Assembly: GCA_021927905.1 (NCBI GenBank)
Contig: BLLK01000025.1
Span: 124,001-188,000, forward strand
Reading direction: 5' to 3'
DNA length: 64,000 nt
Origin: Chaetoceros tenuissimus
Taxonomy: Eukaryota; Bacillariophyta; Thalassiosirophyceae; Chaetocerotales; Chaetocerotaceae
Made by a program: the position numbers and the translations under genes. Each line of letters opens with the position of its first letter. Positions within the stretch are counted from its first letter, which is position 1. The notes below the pieces were generated by a model that saw only the letters and a program-made list of their open reading frames with translations, did no database searches and was not told the DNA's origin. This document shows, in pieces, positions 41,952-53,329 of the stretch.

Positions 41952-43205
41952 ATGAAGTTCAACAAGACCCTCAATGAATCTATCCTTAAGGAATGGAAGT
42001 TCTATTCTGTAGACTACAAGGCAATGAAGCAAGCATTGAAAGACAATGGCTCAGGAATGAATACTGAAGAATACTTTGAGCAGTATGAACTATCCAAGAA
42101 GAAACTCACCAAGTTCTACACAGATAAAGAAAAGTGGGCAGTTGCTTACTATGACAAGATGAAAGAATCTGTAGAAGAGCTTAGAGCCATGAAGGTGACC
42201 TCAAGACCAAGTATGGCTGATACTACTGCTATCTCCAACTCTGATGAATCTGAGAGTGACAACGAGTCCAATTGCCCATCTGACAATGACAACGTTGTAT
42301 TCGACATTGATGCAATGAACAACAGCGATTCTTTCTCTGACAGTGAAAACGAGGAAGCACCAGCCAAGACCACTGACCACGAATTCCTCAAACAAGAATA
42401 CCGTCGTGTAGGAAGATCCAACCACTTCCAGAAGTACATCTACGCCAAGAAGTCACTCGATACCTTTGCTCGTGAGCTCGACCTTGTACTCGACTTCCTT
42501 TTCTTGAACCAGACTGCATTCAGCAAGATTCTCAAGAAATTTGACAAGAGAACTGGATCCTCTATCCGTCAAGAGAAACTAGCAGAGCTCTCTGAGTCCC
42601 ATGGCTTCCTCAATGGAGAGAAGATGACGGAGCTTAGAGAAGGAGTCTCATCCATGATTGATGTTGTATCTCGATGCAAGCCTGTCCTTCCAGAAGGATG
42701 GGAAACAAGAAAGGTATACACCATTGGATGCTTCGACTTGTTCCATCGTGGACATCAAAATGCACTCATGGCTCTTCGTGAGTTTGGGTATTTCATTGTT
42801 GCTGGTATTCACGATGATGAGAGTTACTTCAAGTTGAAGAATAAGTACACTATTGACAACCTTGAGCAACGAATGGCAAATGTCAAGCCATATGTTGATC
42901 AATTGTACGTCATTCCATCTACTGATCCTACCTTTTCTCTCCAATGCATGACTTCTGAGCAAGATATTGAGACTGGATCATGCTGCTACGCTCGTGGAGA
43001 TGATATGTTGAATTTTCCAGGAAGAGAGTGGGTAGAGTCAGTCATGCCTGTCCACTTTATTCCAAGAACTGAGGACTGCAGCTCCAGTCTCCTTAGAACA
43101 ATCTACCATGCTGAGGACCCAGAGATTAGAAAGAAGGCTGCTTTCGCTCAGACAAGATACGATGGAAAGCCAATCGATGCAGATGGAAATGTAATCAAGG
43201 GATAA
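41952..43205 (+). CDS. SPX-domain cytidylyltransferase (phospholipid synthesis type)
   Basis: Single exon, 417 aa. Residues 1 to about 200 form an SPX domain: MKFNKTLNESILKEWKFYSVDYK at the start, an acidic Ser-rich insertion (about 95-135), then YIYAKKSLDTFARELDLVLDFLFLN with the basic helices that bind inositol pyrophosphates. Residues about 255-400 are a CTP-dependent nucleotidyltransferase: VYTIGCFDLFHRGH with the catalytic HxGH (H265, H268), and RTEDCSSSLL corresponding to the RTEGIST-type loop. It should make a CDP-alcohol; closest in style to phosphoethanolamine/phosphocholine cytidylyltransferases, exact substrate unknown. SPX fusion suggests control by phosphate status. The 5' end and promoter are duplicated 5.6 kb upstream. 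Confidence 0.85.
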   Translation: MKFNKTLNESILKEWKFYSVDYKAMKQALKDNGSGMNTEEYFEQYELSKKKLTKFYTDKEKWAVAYYDKMKESVEELRAMKVTSRPSMADTTAISNSDESESDNESNCPSDNDNVVFDIDAMNNSDSFSDSENEEAPAKTTDHEFLKQEYRRVGRSNHFQKYIYAKKSLDTFARELDLVLDFLFLNQTAFSKILKKFDKRTGSSIRQEKLAELSESHGFLNGEKMTELREGVSSMIDVVSRCKPVLPEGWETRKVYTIGCFDLFHRGHQNALMALREFGYFIVAGIHDDESYFKLKNKYTIDNLEQRMANVKPYVDQLYVIPSTDPTFSLQCMTSEQDIETGSCCYARGDDMLNFPGREWVESVMPVHFIPRTEDCSSSLLRTIYHAEDPEIRKKAAFAQTRYDGKPIDADGNVIKG

Positions 43206-43454
43206 AGAAATTAAATACTCAAGAAAAAAGATGAAGGCTCGATATTTGCATAGATCTTTTTGGAAAAGTTCACATCACCTTCTACACACTTGTATGTTAT
43301 ATGTCAATCTTAATAATAAGTTACTATAATAAATATGGAAACAAAAACAGTATCTACTTTCATAGGTATTTATATTTATTATTTGAATGAATAAAATAGG
43401 TCCAGGAACATGATCGGGAATGTAAGGTAAAATTATCTTAAAATCACTCTAAAG

Positions 43455-43790
43455 AACAATACTCATCCAGCTTTGTTTCAGTCGACCTCCAACACCAAAC
43501 AAGAACATCACTTATCACAAGTTCATTAACACACTTTGGATGGTATTCCCTTGTTTGAGTTCTAGGCACTGCCCATAACGATAGTCTGCATGAACTTTCT
43601 GCTGAATATCTGCATGAAGATGAGAAAATACATCAATCGTACAGCTTTGTTTCGGTCAACCTCCAACGCCAATCAGCAGCCTTTCAAGCCCTAAGAACGC
43701 CTCCAATGGCGATTACATGTCTTAGGTATTATTGAGGATGAGGGTCTGCATCAATTGTCTGTTGATAGCTGCATAAAGACGAGAGAAAGC
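43455..43790. repeat. Degenerate tandem repeat, two units of about 174 bp
   Basis: Unit starts are marked by AGCTTTGTTTC followed by GTC-ACCTCCAAC-CCAA at 43469 and 43643. The ends share GTCTGCAT and CTGCAT-AAGA-GAGAAA. Moderate divergence indicates an old duplication. Confidence 0.6.
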
Positions 43791-45125
43791 GTGGCATGCA
43801 TCATTGCACATCACTGAGTCACAAAGCAGAATTTCTTGCTCGTCTTTGTTCTGTTCTTCTTTCGACCTCTGCAAAAGAGGAAGTGCATACTAAAAACCGA
43901 ACACACAGCCCTCCTTTCAGAAGGCGGGAATTTGCTCAATTGTGTGACCGGATTTCCGAATGCTATTTTCGTATAAAATAGTTGAAAGCTTTCTTGTTTG
44001 TGCGTCAGGTTTTCCGCGAAGCCAAACGAACTCTAAAATCTGAAAAATGGCGCGAACTTATTCGAACGATTTTGTCCACCATTGAATGCGATCTCTCCAT
44101 TATTGTTCTATGACGGTGCGAAAACCAGGCAGAGTTCAGCCAAGAACCATGCAGAGCCATTACGTACGTACTTGAACAGTATGTCCACACTCCAAAACAA
44201 ACAGCACACACCAACGAACATAATAAAATGATTAGGTAACAACAACACAACCTCTTGTAGCTTGATTCAATTCAATAAACTTTGAAGTCTTCTTTTGGAG
44301 TGCATTTCCATCCATCATTTCAACGTCCATGGATAAGACACTTTTGCACTGGAACGTCAAACGCTATCAATACGGTGGTGGTACGGGAACTATTTGACGA
44401 TGCGAGAAAGAAATTTCTATTCTTTCTATTCAAATCATTGTTTTATACTTAGATGAGAAGCACGAACATCTAGAAGATTTGTGGTTTCACATATTGGTGA
44501 ATATACAAGGGTGAAAGATATCTTGATTCCTTTTATGCTTCGATGAGTATGCCAAGGAACAAGCCGATAGAGGTCAAAATCCACGTTGAAGAAGGAGCAA
44601 ACTGCTGAAGATTTAATTCTTTCTTGTCAAAGTCGAATATTGACAATGTGGAACTAGCAATAAAGTATCTGAAATAACAGAAGAAATATCGGCTAAACAA
44701 GTGTATGCGCTATATTTCATTTTATTGGTGGTCTTTTTGTTTGGAGGAAGTAGACATTGCAGTAGGAAATGTTATCGTTTCAGAGGTTCGAAGGAGAATT
44801 AGAAAATATACAGTCAAAAATTATCATCCTGCGATATTGAAAATGTGGAATAATGTATGCAAATAAACGTAAAGCACTTTACAGTTGTCAATTTTTCACG
44901 TTAATATGAGTATAATATGAGTATAATATGAGTTTTACTTTCTCTTTTCGTCCTCTTCTAGCCTCCAGGTATCTATAGTACATCCAACTAACACTAATGA
45001 AAGATTTTTGCTTAACAAAATATCAAAATGTACCTTGGAGAATACATATATTCCAACTATACACCGTCATATTTGCAATTTATTGCAATATCGTTAGAAT
45101 CGCTAGATAAGGAAAATTAGCCAGA

Positions 45126-45240
45126 AACCATGCAGAATAACTCTGCCTGGTTTTTCCAAGAAATTGCATGCTACCGTAGAATAGTATGGGTTGTGAGCAC
45201 TGGTTCTGGAGAAAACCAGGCAGAGTATCTCTGCATGGTT
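45126..45240. repeat. Paired hairpins of the AACCA(T/G)GCAGA family
   Basis: Two inverted repeats lie at 45126..45152 and 45214..45240; each has arms AACCATGCAGA and AACCAGGCAGA (one mismatch) around a 4-5 nt loop, in opposite order. Single arms recur at 44123, 44145 and about 45264. Confidence 0.65.
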
Positions 45241-45409
45241 TCACCACGTAAAAGGCCTTTTTACTCTGCTTGGTTTTATCAGTAATCATCAATGTTATGG
45301 TATCTGTTAGTACAAAACCAATCTGTTACATGTAGATACGAGTAGAGTAGACTTCTATTCACTCGTCATACATAACATCCTCTCTTTTCATCAATATTAG
45401 GCTAAAACA

Positions 45410-48400
45410 ATGTATAGATTGAGGAGCGCAAGCTCTATTGCGAGTAGATGCCAAAGAAAAGATGGATTATGTGTCAAACTTGAGCGAAGAACAATTTTCC
45501 AAAGAAATCTCTATTCTTTATCTTCTACAACTTCTACTTTGAACAACATATATGATTACAATCCATCCTTTGAGCTTACAAATAAAAAGATGTATTTATT
45601 AGACCAATGTCGACATATGGGAAGGAAAGATGGAAACAAAGCATTCTTTAAAACTCGACCTCCGACACGAAAGCAAAAGAAGAAATATCACAAAAGAATG
45701 AGAGAATTGCATCATGAAAAAATTGGAAGACATTCCAAACCAGGTTCGAAAGCTGGACCAAGACGTGAATACATTGAAAACGAACATCAATATTTAGTAG
45801 GGAGAGCAAAAGGTGAAATACCAGAGGGTCCACCACCAGAATTTCTTGAATACGATTTTGGAAATGCAATTGTAGACGATTTGATGGGATCATCTTCATT
45901 TTTGACATCTACACCAACGCCGAAGCCAATGTATCTTGGGAAATCCTATGATAGACATTACTCGAAAGTATTGACAATGATGCAAGATTATCATTCCCAT
46001 TTGCAACTGGCAAAAGATTCGGGTGATACAGAGGAGAAAGCTTTGGCACCTCCTCTACCCACTGATCAGGAATTATCATTACTGATCCGATCCTATCGAG
46101 ACAGATTCTCTAGTAGAAATAAACCAGTGGGTATTGTGAATGCTCTGAGATTTCTCATTTCAGAATTGAAAATACCTACATCCATGTTGGGACCAAAGAG
46201 TTATTCATCTCTGATGCTTTGTGCTGCATCTCCAAAAGAAGCAAGGAGAATAATGAAATTAATGGAAGAAAACGGTGAAACTGTCGATGCTTATATATAT
46301 TCCATACTTATTGATATATATGCTAAACAGGGAGATTATAGAGGTGCTGATTCAGTTTTGTCGGAAATGAGGTTTGAAGGAGTTGAACCGACACTCGCTG
46401 CATATACATCACTCATTGCAGCATGTTACAAAGTTATCAATAAAGCATCTATACCACAAAGCATTAAAGCTGAAGCCGGGAATCTAGCATGGGATAGATG
46501 GAAAGAGCTTAGAATTAATGATTTGGAGCCTGATGTTATGGTAAGTTCAGTCAAAACTGACAAGACAATATGGACAAAAACATGTATTCGAACTCATTTT
46601 GTTTGTTTGAACAGAGCTATGGATCAATTATTCGTATCATGGCAGCAAGAGGGTTTCCAGAAAAAGCAATCAATCTTATTGAAGAAATGCAAATGAATGA
46701 TATTAAACCAACAACTTTGATTTTTAGTAGTGCATTAAAAGCTGTATCGAGATCACATGCAAACGCTCTTCGCTTTGAAGGTGGACGTAGTAAGAAGAAT
46801 AAGCGACGAGAGAAGATTGCAGCTCATCACGGAAAAATGACAAAGCAAATTGTAGTTTTGGCAGAGCAAGCCGATGTGGAGCAAGATGACGGATTTGTTA
46901 GCGCACTTATGTTGTGTGCTGGTACAGCTGGAGACTTTGCCACTGCGAAAGCAGTATATCTTGCCAGTGAAGTTAGAAAGTTAGAACATTTAAGAACCAT
47001 TGGTGGACCGGAACACCTCCAAGCTCTAAGAGGGGAGTCAGTCAGTAGTAATGCTGACCCAGTAGGCATATCAGATGGATCGAGCAATTTTACTCTAACG
47101 GATGGAACACCTTCAACAAATGACAACGCTGTAGAAATAGTAGATGATGTAGAAAATTCACTAAAGCTTGTCTACAAATCAGACAAGAAGAGAAAAGATA
47201 CACGTAAATTGAATGCACTTCTTAGTGCAAGTGCCAATGCAGTAGAGAAAAGGACATTGGCAGACATTTGGCAAGGGAGGGAAAACAAAGGCTTTTTGGA
47301 TGAGAGTTCCCTACGAAATATTCAACTTCGATATACTCCAAAATATGTTGATAAGTCTATTCCTGGAATGACTAGTGACGAAGCCGGTCGTGCTGGGATG
47401 GTCTGGGATGATGATCAAGACGTTGAGAAAATGGGTAAAAGGTTACGAAGAAAGAAATTTATGGGTTTGATAGAAGATCCTGACGGAAATACAATAGATG
47501 ATCTTGAACCAGAATTGTACGACTTGTTCGTGGAAGACGAAGACGTACTTTTTGGCGAAGAAACGAAGGAAATATCGGAGGGAGAGTTCTCTGATCAAAT
47601 TGTAGATACCAGCATCGAAAATGAAATCAACAAAGAAGGCAAAACAACGACTGTAATCAACGGGGCAGATCAACAAGAATTAGTTGAGGATGAAACAGAA
47701 TCCGAACAACTTCAGCAGCTTCTGGTCTCGGAACAAATGGGCAGAAAAATGATGGAACATCATGGACTCCCAGGACAAACCATGGAAGATATTATCAATT
47801 CTGACGATATCAGCGATGACGAGATAGCGAAAATGTTAGAGGCGAGTGGCGTTGATGAAAAGACATTGGAGGACATGTTCTCTGAGGAAAACATTGAAGA
47901 AGGAATGAGCGAGGCTGAAATTAAGCTTTTCAATAGTATCATGAATGAAAATGAATTGACAGAAGATGAGAGAAGAGCATTTGAAAACATGATGCTGGAT
48001 GATTCCCTCGATGTGAATGAAGAATTAGAGGAAGAAGCTGAGTCTTTGATAGCGTCTCTTTCAGCAGAAGATGAGGAAGAGGAGTCCTCCCTCACTGTCC
48101 TCGAAGATTCGCATTCAATGGTGGCACTTCCAGAAGATGCTGATGATTTAGACTTGGTCTTGTATGGTTTACCTCAAAATAGGGTTGATAAAGTCCGCGA
48201 TGAGTTCAAACTCACCCTCGGTACGCCTTCGATGATTCGTTTAGTACCATTGTTGCGTGAAAATATTCCAGAAAATATTGATCGCAACTGGTTGATTGAA
48301 AAGAATTTGAGAGATACTGAGTCAGTCATGGAAATGGCCAAAGAGGAGGATGTTGTAGATTCTCACCTCATGAACTCAATGCTACAGGTATATTGCAAAG

Positions 48401-48950
48401 CTGGTCGTCCACAAGAAGCAGTTGCATGTTACGAGAAAGACTTTAAGGGTATGCAAATGGTAAGTTTTTTGTGGAATAATACTCTTTACACTACGGGATC
48501 AGAACCAATTCTAAATTTTGTGTCCAATAATAGACTCCAAACACAGTAAGCGATAGAAATGTTTTCCAAATGATGATTGAAAGACGAGATATCACTGGTG
48601 CCCTTGAATTTAAAGAAAAGCACGTAGAAGGCCGTGGTAAGAAACTTGATCTTCTCTCCTATGGATCTTTGATTGAGCATTATGGAAATAGGAAGCAAAT
48701 TGGAAATGCAATTCTCGCATTGAAAGAATGTATTCAAGTACATGCTTCTCCACCAGGTGAAAGATCCCTTCGCAATCTACGACAAGTGTGTAAACAACAA
48801 GACATCACAGAAGAAGTAGGGCTTGATAAACTGATTGGTGAAGATCCTCTTGATTGGCTCCGTGAAGGAGAAGGCTACTACAAGAGAGAGCATAGCAAGA
48901 AGGGCAAAAGCAACCTACTCATGACTAAGAACAGACTGCTTCGAATTTAA
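45410..48950 (+). CDS. Pentatricopeptide repeat (PPR) protein, probably organellar
   Basis: Exons 45410..46540, 46615..48459 and 48534..48950 encode 1,130 aa, all in phase. The N-terminus is basic and Ser/Thr-rich, like a mitochondrial presequence. Helical PPR motifs are visible around residues 265-345 (VDAYIYSILIDIYAKQGDYRGADSV, then the next repeat) and continue across the intron (SYGSIIRIMAARGFPEKAINLIEEM). A long acidic region (about 640-890) of Glu/Asp-rich helices follows, then further PPR-like repeats to the end (LMNSMLQVYCKAGRPQEAV). PPR proteins bind organellar RNA. The large acidic insertion is unusual. Target RNA unknown. Confidence 0.82.
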
Positions 48951-49267
48951 AACTAATCTCTTCATATCCTGGCATAGCTATCCTGCATAAAAATATCTAG
49001 CTAATATATAATTTAACATTAGTGTCATTGGCTCATTCGTCTGCATTGGTAAGTTTACCTCAGACCCCTATTTTATCAAGGGTGCAATTTTCACCCTATA
49101 AGTATGTTGCAACAATGAGTCATCCCATACAATGACGGATCAGACAGGACACAGCACAGTTTGTACTTGTTTCTTAATGAACACTTCTATCTAGTTTCAA
49201 TCTCTTTAGTAGAGTATTTGCAACGCACATTACATCGAGAGCATTCCCCGTAGCTCTACTATAAAAA
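48951..49267. other. Intergenic, no gene recognised
   Basis: 317 bp between the PPR gene and the J-domain gene on the same strand. No RNA gene fold recognised. Confidence 0.4.
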
Positions 49268-49843
49268 ATGAAAAGCTATTATGAAACGCTAGGAGTTTCG
49301 TCAACAGCAAGCAAAGATGAAATCAAAAAGATTTATAGGTCTTTGGTAATGAAATATCATCCAGATACATCAAATGTGAAAAGCAAAGCAAATGAGACAA
49401 AGTTCAAACAAATATCGGAGGCGTATGCAGTTTTATCTGATGATAAGAAAAGAAGACAGTTTGACCTAGAGCTGGAGGAATTCAAAAAGTTTGGGAGAAT
49501 AAAGAGACCACAGGGAGGAGGATCTGGCCGTGCCGGAGCGCATGGAATGGCGTATAAATTTCACGTGCTAGATGGCATTTACAAACCCAAGAACATGATT
49601 ATCGGGCTTGCCCTTGGTTTTGCAACCGTTGCTACCCTCAAGTCAGCATTGGGAATAGAGGAAGAAGAATCAAGGATGCAAAAGAACAAGAAAGAAGATG
49701 GCAAGACGAAACTTGTGGAGGCGTGGTATAATAAACAAACCAGACAATGGGAACAGCCTGCTCCATGGAATGAACATTTTCGAAAGCTCAATCCGCCAAT
49801 AGAATTGGTTGATAGAAACAAAGTTAGGCAGTCAACGAGTTAA
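49268..49843 (+). CDS. Small J-domain (DnaJ) membrane protein
   Basis: Single exon, 191 aa. The J domain occupies residues 1-67, with the HPD triad in MKYHPDTS that stimulates Hsp70 ATPase. A Gly-rich linker (GGGSGRAG) and one predicted membrane helix ([15 protein letters not shown], about 113-130) follow. The tail contains [15 protein letters not shown], a Trp-containing segment resembling those of mitochondrial or ER J proteins in other protists. No targeting peptide, so the J domain is most likely exposed to the cytosol or matrix at a membrane. It is convergent with the AlaRS gene, with a 58-bp gap. Confidence 0.85.
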   Translation: MKSYYETLGVSSTASKDEIKKIYRSLVMKYHPDTSNVKSKANETKFKQISEAYAVLSDDKKRRQFDLELEEFKKFGRIKRPQGGGSGRAGAHGMAYKFHVLDGIYKPKNMIIGLALGFATVATLKSALGIEEEESRMQKNKKEDGKTKLVEAWYNKQTRQWEQPAPWNEHFRKLNPPIELVDRNKVRQSTS

Positions 49844-49901
49844 TATTTAAGAAGACAAAAAATCTAAACATTTTTTTTACTTATTTTAGACAAATATGCA
49901 T

Positions 49902-52900
49902 TTAGAAACTCTTAGCCTTTTCAATTACGGAGTCAATGGAAGAAACTCCGGAAATGGTAAACTGAGCAGAGTCAGGCTTTCCACCTCCCTTTCCTCCGGT
50001 TCCTTCGGTAGCAGCAATTACCCATTTCTTACAGTCAACAGCCTTGTTGGACTTATGACAGAAAGCCATAGCAATATATCTATCTGCAGCTTCATCTGCA
50101 GAAACCAAGAAGAAAGACTTGTCTTTTATCTTCTTTCCAACAGCCTGCTGGATTGCTTTTGCAGCCTTGGAGTCTGCTCCTACATCAACACGAAGAACAA
50201 CCTTCTCGCCCTCAGTTGAAGCTGCAGCTGCAAGAACCTCATCAGTTACTGCCTTAGTCTTAGCAGCAGCAGCCTCCTTCTTCCAAGCTACAACAGTCTT
50301 TCCATAAGTTGCCAAAGTGTCTCTGCATTTTGCCTTAATTACAGCAGAAATAGTGAGAGAGTTGAGTTCTACAGTGAGCTTCTTGATTGCATCTTCTAAC
50401 TCAAGACCCTTGAGGTTTCCAGCTTCAGCTACCTTCGCCTCGAACTCTTCTCCAGCCTTGATAGCTGCAACTGCATCGTCAGAAGTCACTCCAGTAATTC
50501 TGCGAATTCCCTTAGCAATTCCCTCTTCTTGAAGAAGAACAAATGCCTTTGCATCCTTGGTGTTGGAAAGGTGTGTTCCTCCACAGAATTCTACACTATA
50601 TTGGTTCCAAGTACTATCCTCTGCGTTCTTCAAAATTTCAGAAATAGGAGTTGGTGCAACTGCAACAACACGCACTGGATCAGGGTAAACCTCTCCAAAA
50701 ACTGCACGAAGGGATGAAATCTTCTTTGCATTATCTAATGGTGCAACGAATGCATCTACTGGAACCGAGTCGTTAATGACACCCGAAACAATGTTTTCTA
50801 CAGCTGCTGCCTGCTCATTAGTAAGCCCACTTCCCCAAGAGAAATCAAAACGAAGCTTAGTCTCGTCTACAAGAGATCCCTTTTGGTCGACAGTTTGAGT
50901 TGAATCTCCTGTTCCATTAGTGATGAGTACGTCCTTAAGAGCATAGTTAAGTACGTGTGTCATTGTGTGGTTTGCAGCAATTGGTGCACGACGAACGTAG
51001 TCAACACAACTCTTAACAGCATCTCCCTTATTGAATGTTCCTTCAGTTACAGTTCCAAGATGAAGAATGTATTGTCCGTAGATCTGAACATTTTCTACAG
51101 TCAATGTTGCTCCACTTTCGGAAACAATAGATCCAGTATCATAAATTTGACCTCCTGCTTCACCGTAAAAACTTGTTTTGTCCAATACAATTCCTACAGC
51201 TCCACTTTCAGCAGAAATTGAATCTGTGAATCCAACTCCATCTTCTGTCTCTCCTCTTCCAATGAAAAGAGCAGAAGCAGCACATCCAGTCAACTCCTCA
51301 TTCCATACATACTTAGCATCATCATTAGTAGCTGGAACTCCCATGCTTACCAAAGCTGCAGTTTGCTCTGCAACTAATCTCATGTCCTTTCCAGAACCTC
51401 CGCTCATCTTTGCCTGGTGAGCAGCAGCACTCAAATCCTTCTCCTCTTGCATCTTCTTCTCGAATCCTTCAATATCTACAGTCATATCAATTTCCTCAGC
51501 CATCAATTCAGTAAGATCAACAGGGAATCCCATGGAAGTGTACAAGAAATGAGCATCTTCTCCAGAGAAAACCTTATCATCGCCAACCTTGCTTGCAAGA
51601 TCCTTGAACTTTTGAAGTCCCTTATCAAGTGTTCTAGAAAAGGATTCTTCTTCATCCTTGATCACAGCAGTAATATGAGCTTGTTGTGTTTTCAATTCTG
51701 GGAAAATTCCACTCATCAATTCAACAAGAACAGGTACCAACTTGGAGAAGAATCCCAACTCAGCACCCAAGTTCTGACGTCCATAACGTACAGCACGACG
51801 AAGAACACGACGAAGTACATATCCACGTCCATCACTACTTGGAACTGCACCATCTGCAATAGCAAAGGAAAGAGTACGGATGTGATCAGCAACAACACGG
51901 TAAGCCATATCTACATATCCCTCATCTTCTTTTCCAATCTTTCCAGCATATGGTCTTGCTCCAGTAAGATCTTGGATAACCTTGAAAATTGGCATAAAAA
52001 TATCAGTATCATAGTTGGAATCTTTTCCTTGCAAAATAGAAGTCAATCTCTCAAATCCCATTCCAGTATCTACGTGCTGAGCAGGAAGTGGTCTCAAACT
52101 TCCATCAGCTTCACGATTGAATTGAATAAATACATTGTTCCAAATCTCAATAACATCTGGCAAATCAGCATTTACAAGTGCAGCAGCATCACGTCCTCCA
52201 ATACGATCGTAGTGAATCTCAGTACATGGTCCACAAGGTCCAGTAGCTCCCATCTCCCAGAAGTTATCCTTTGCGTCGAATGGCAAAACTCTTTCAGCAG
52301 GAAGATACTTGAGCCAGATATCACGTGCTTCAAGATCTGCTGGAGTGTTATCATCACCTCCGAAATAAGTAGCGTAGAGGCGAGAAGTATCAAGGTTGTA
52401 CTCTTCGGTAAGACATCTCCATGCCAAGTCAATTGCTCCCTCCTTGAAGTAATCTCCAAAAGACCTTTCCAAAAGAACAAAAGAAAATACATGTTAGACA
52501 TCATGCAAGAGCAGATTTACACATCTCATCTATCATAATATATTTACGATTCAAGTCACTACATCTTCAAGAAACAGTACTCACCAGTTACCAAGCATCT
52601 CAAAGAAAGTATGATGGTATACATCCTTTCCTACATCGTCAAGATCATTATGCTTTCCTCCAGCACGGATACATTTTTGAGAGTTTACAGCTCTCTTCAA
52701 GTTCGCCATCTCAAGATTAGGATCACATGTTCCAAGAAACAAAGGCTTGTACTGATTCATACCAGCATTTGCAAACAAAAGGGTAGGATCATCGTGTGGT
52801 ACACATGGAGACGATGGCCAAAAGGTGTGTCCATTCTTTTCGAAAAACTTGATGAAAGTGTCTCTGACTCTGTTCATTGGCCATTCAAGCTCATCAGAGA

Positions 52901-52940
52901 TGGTCATGTTGGAAACTGCGGTGGTTGCTTCTTCTGCCAT
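49902..52940 (-). CDS. AlaRS: Alanyl-tRNA synthetase, probably cytosolic
   Basis: Exon 1 52585..52940 and exon 2 49902..52464 (120-nt intron) encode 972 aa, the usual eukaryotic length. A class II catalytic core is at the N-terminus ([38 protein letters not shown] type motif 1, then [13 protein letters not shown] and GMGFERL). The editing domain has zinc-ligand motifs HTMTH and CGGTH. A C-terminal DHHA1-type region ends in [14 protein letters not shown]. No presequence is evident, so it serves the cytosol, though dual targeting from an alternative start is possible. Codon use is strongly biased, consistent with high expression. It is divergent from the HSL-like gene. Confidence 0.95.
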
Positions 52941-53329
52941 GTTGTCAAAACGTTCTTTGAAATTTCAATGAAGAAAAAAGTGTTTCTATTGCAGTTGAAA
53001 CGAAAGAAATTCGTATGTGCGTTTTTTGTCGAACAACTTGAACATCGGCGAACGCAGAGCCACACGAAAGACCTCATAGATCCCACATTTGCGTTGCATT
53101 GGCAAAAACCGTGATGGTCTGGGAGATGACAAATTGAAATATCTGTAATAGGTTCTGAGATGACACCTATGACGATCCTAGAGACACACATCCATCACAA
53201 AACAAATGCAAAAAATTCCATTCTAAAAAAACAAGTTCAAGTTGAGGAGGAATGCTCTAGCTATCGATAGATCATCACATTAACTTCCACTTTAATACAA
53301 AGTCTATTACATGCCAATAAATTAGTAAT
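52941..53329. promoter_or_regulatory. Divergent promoter, AlaRS / HSL-like lipase
   Basis: 389 bp between divergent starts. No defined motif or gene recognised; the frames here are extensions of antisense shadows. Confidence 0.35.

Larger units (their letters stand above)
41168..42256 (+). repeat. 1,089-bp direct repeat, right copy
   Basis: Near-identical partner of 35579..36667. This copy continues into the intact SPX-cytidylyltransferase coding sequence, so it is probably the ancestral arrangement at the right-hand junction. Confidence 0.92.
43206..45409. other. 2.2-kb gene-poor stretch with repeats
   Basis: No supported gene on either strand; the small frames at 43796..43981 and 44005..44250 lack features. 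It contains a degenerate tandem repeat (43455..43790), a threefold ATATGAGTATA microrepeat near 44902..44936 and a set of short hairpins, listed separately. Confidence 0.45.

Noticed and set aside
35579-42256. Reading the two 1,089-bp direct repeats as LTRs of a retroelement
   Set aside because: They contain a host gene promoter and the 5' coding part of the SPX gene, lack TG...CA ends, and the interior has no gag or pol.
51417-52538. 373-aa plus-strand frame antisense to AlaRS
   Set aside because: It mirrors a highly biased, well-conserved coding region on the other strand; composition (Ser/Ile/Asn-rich) is that of an antisense shadow.
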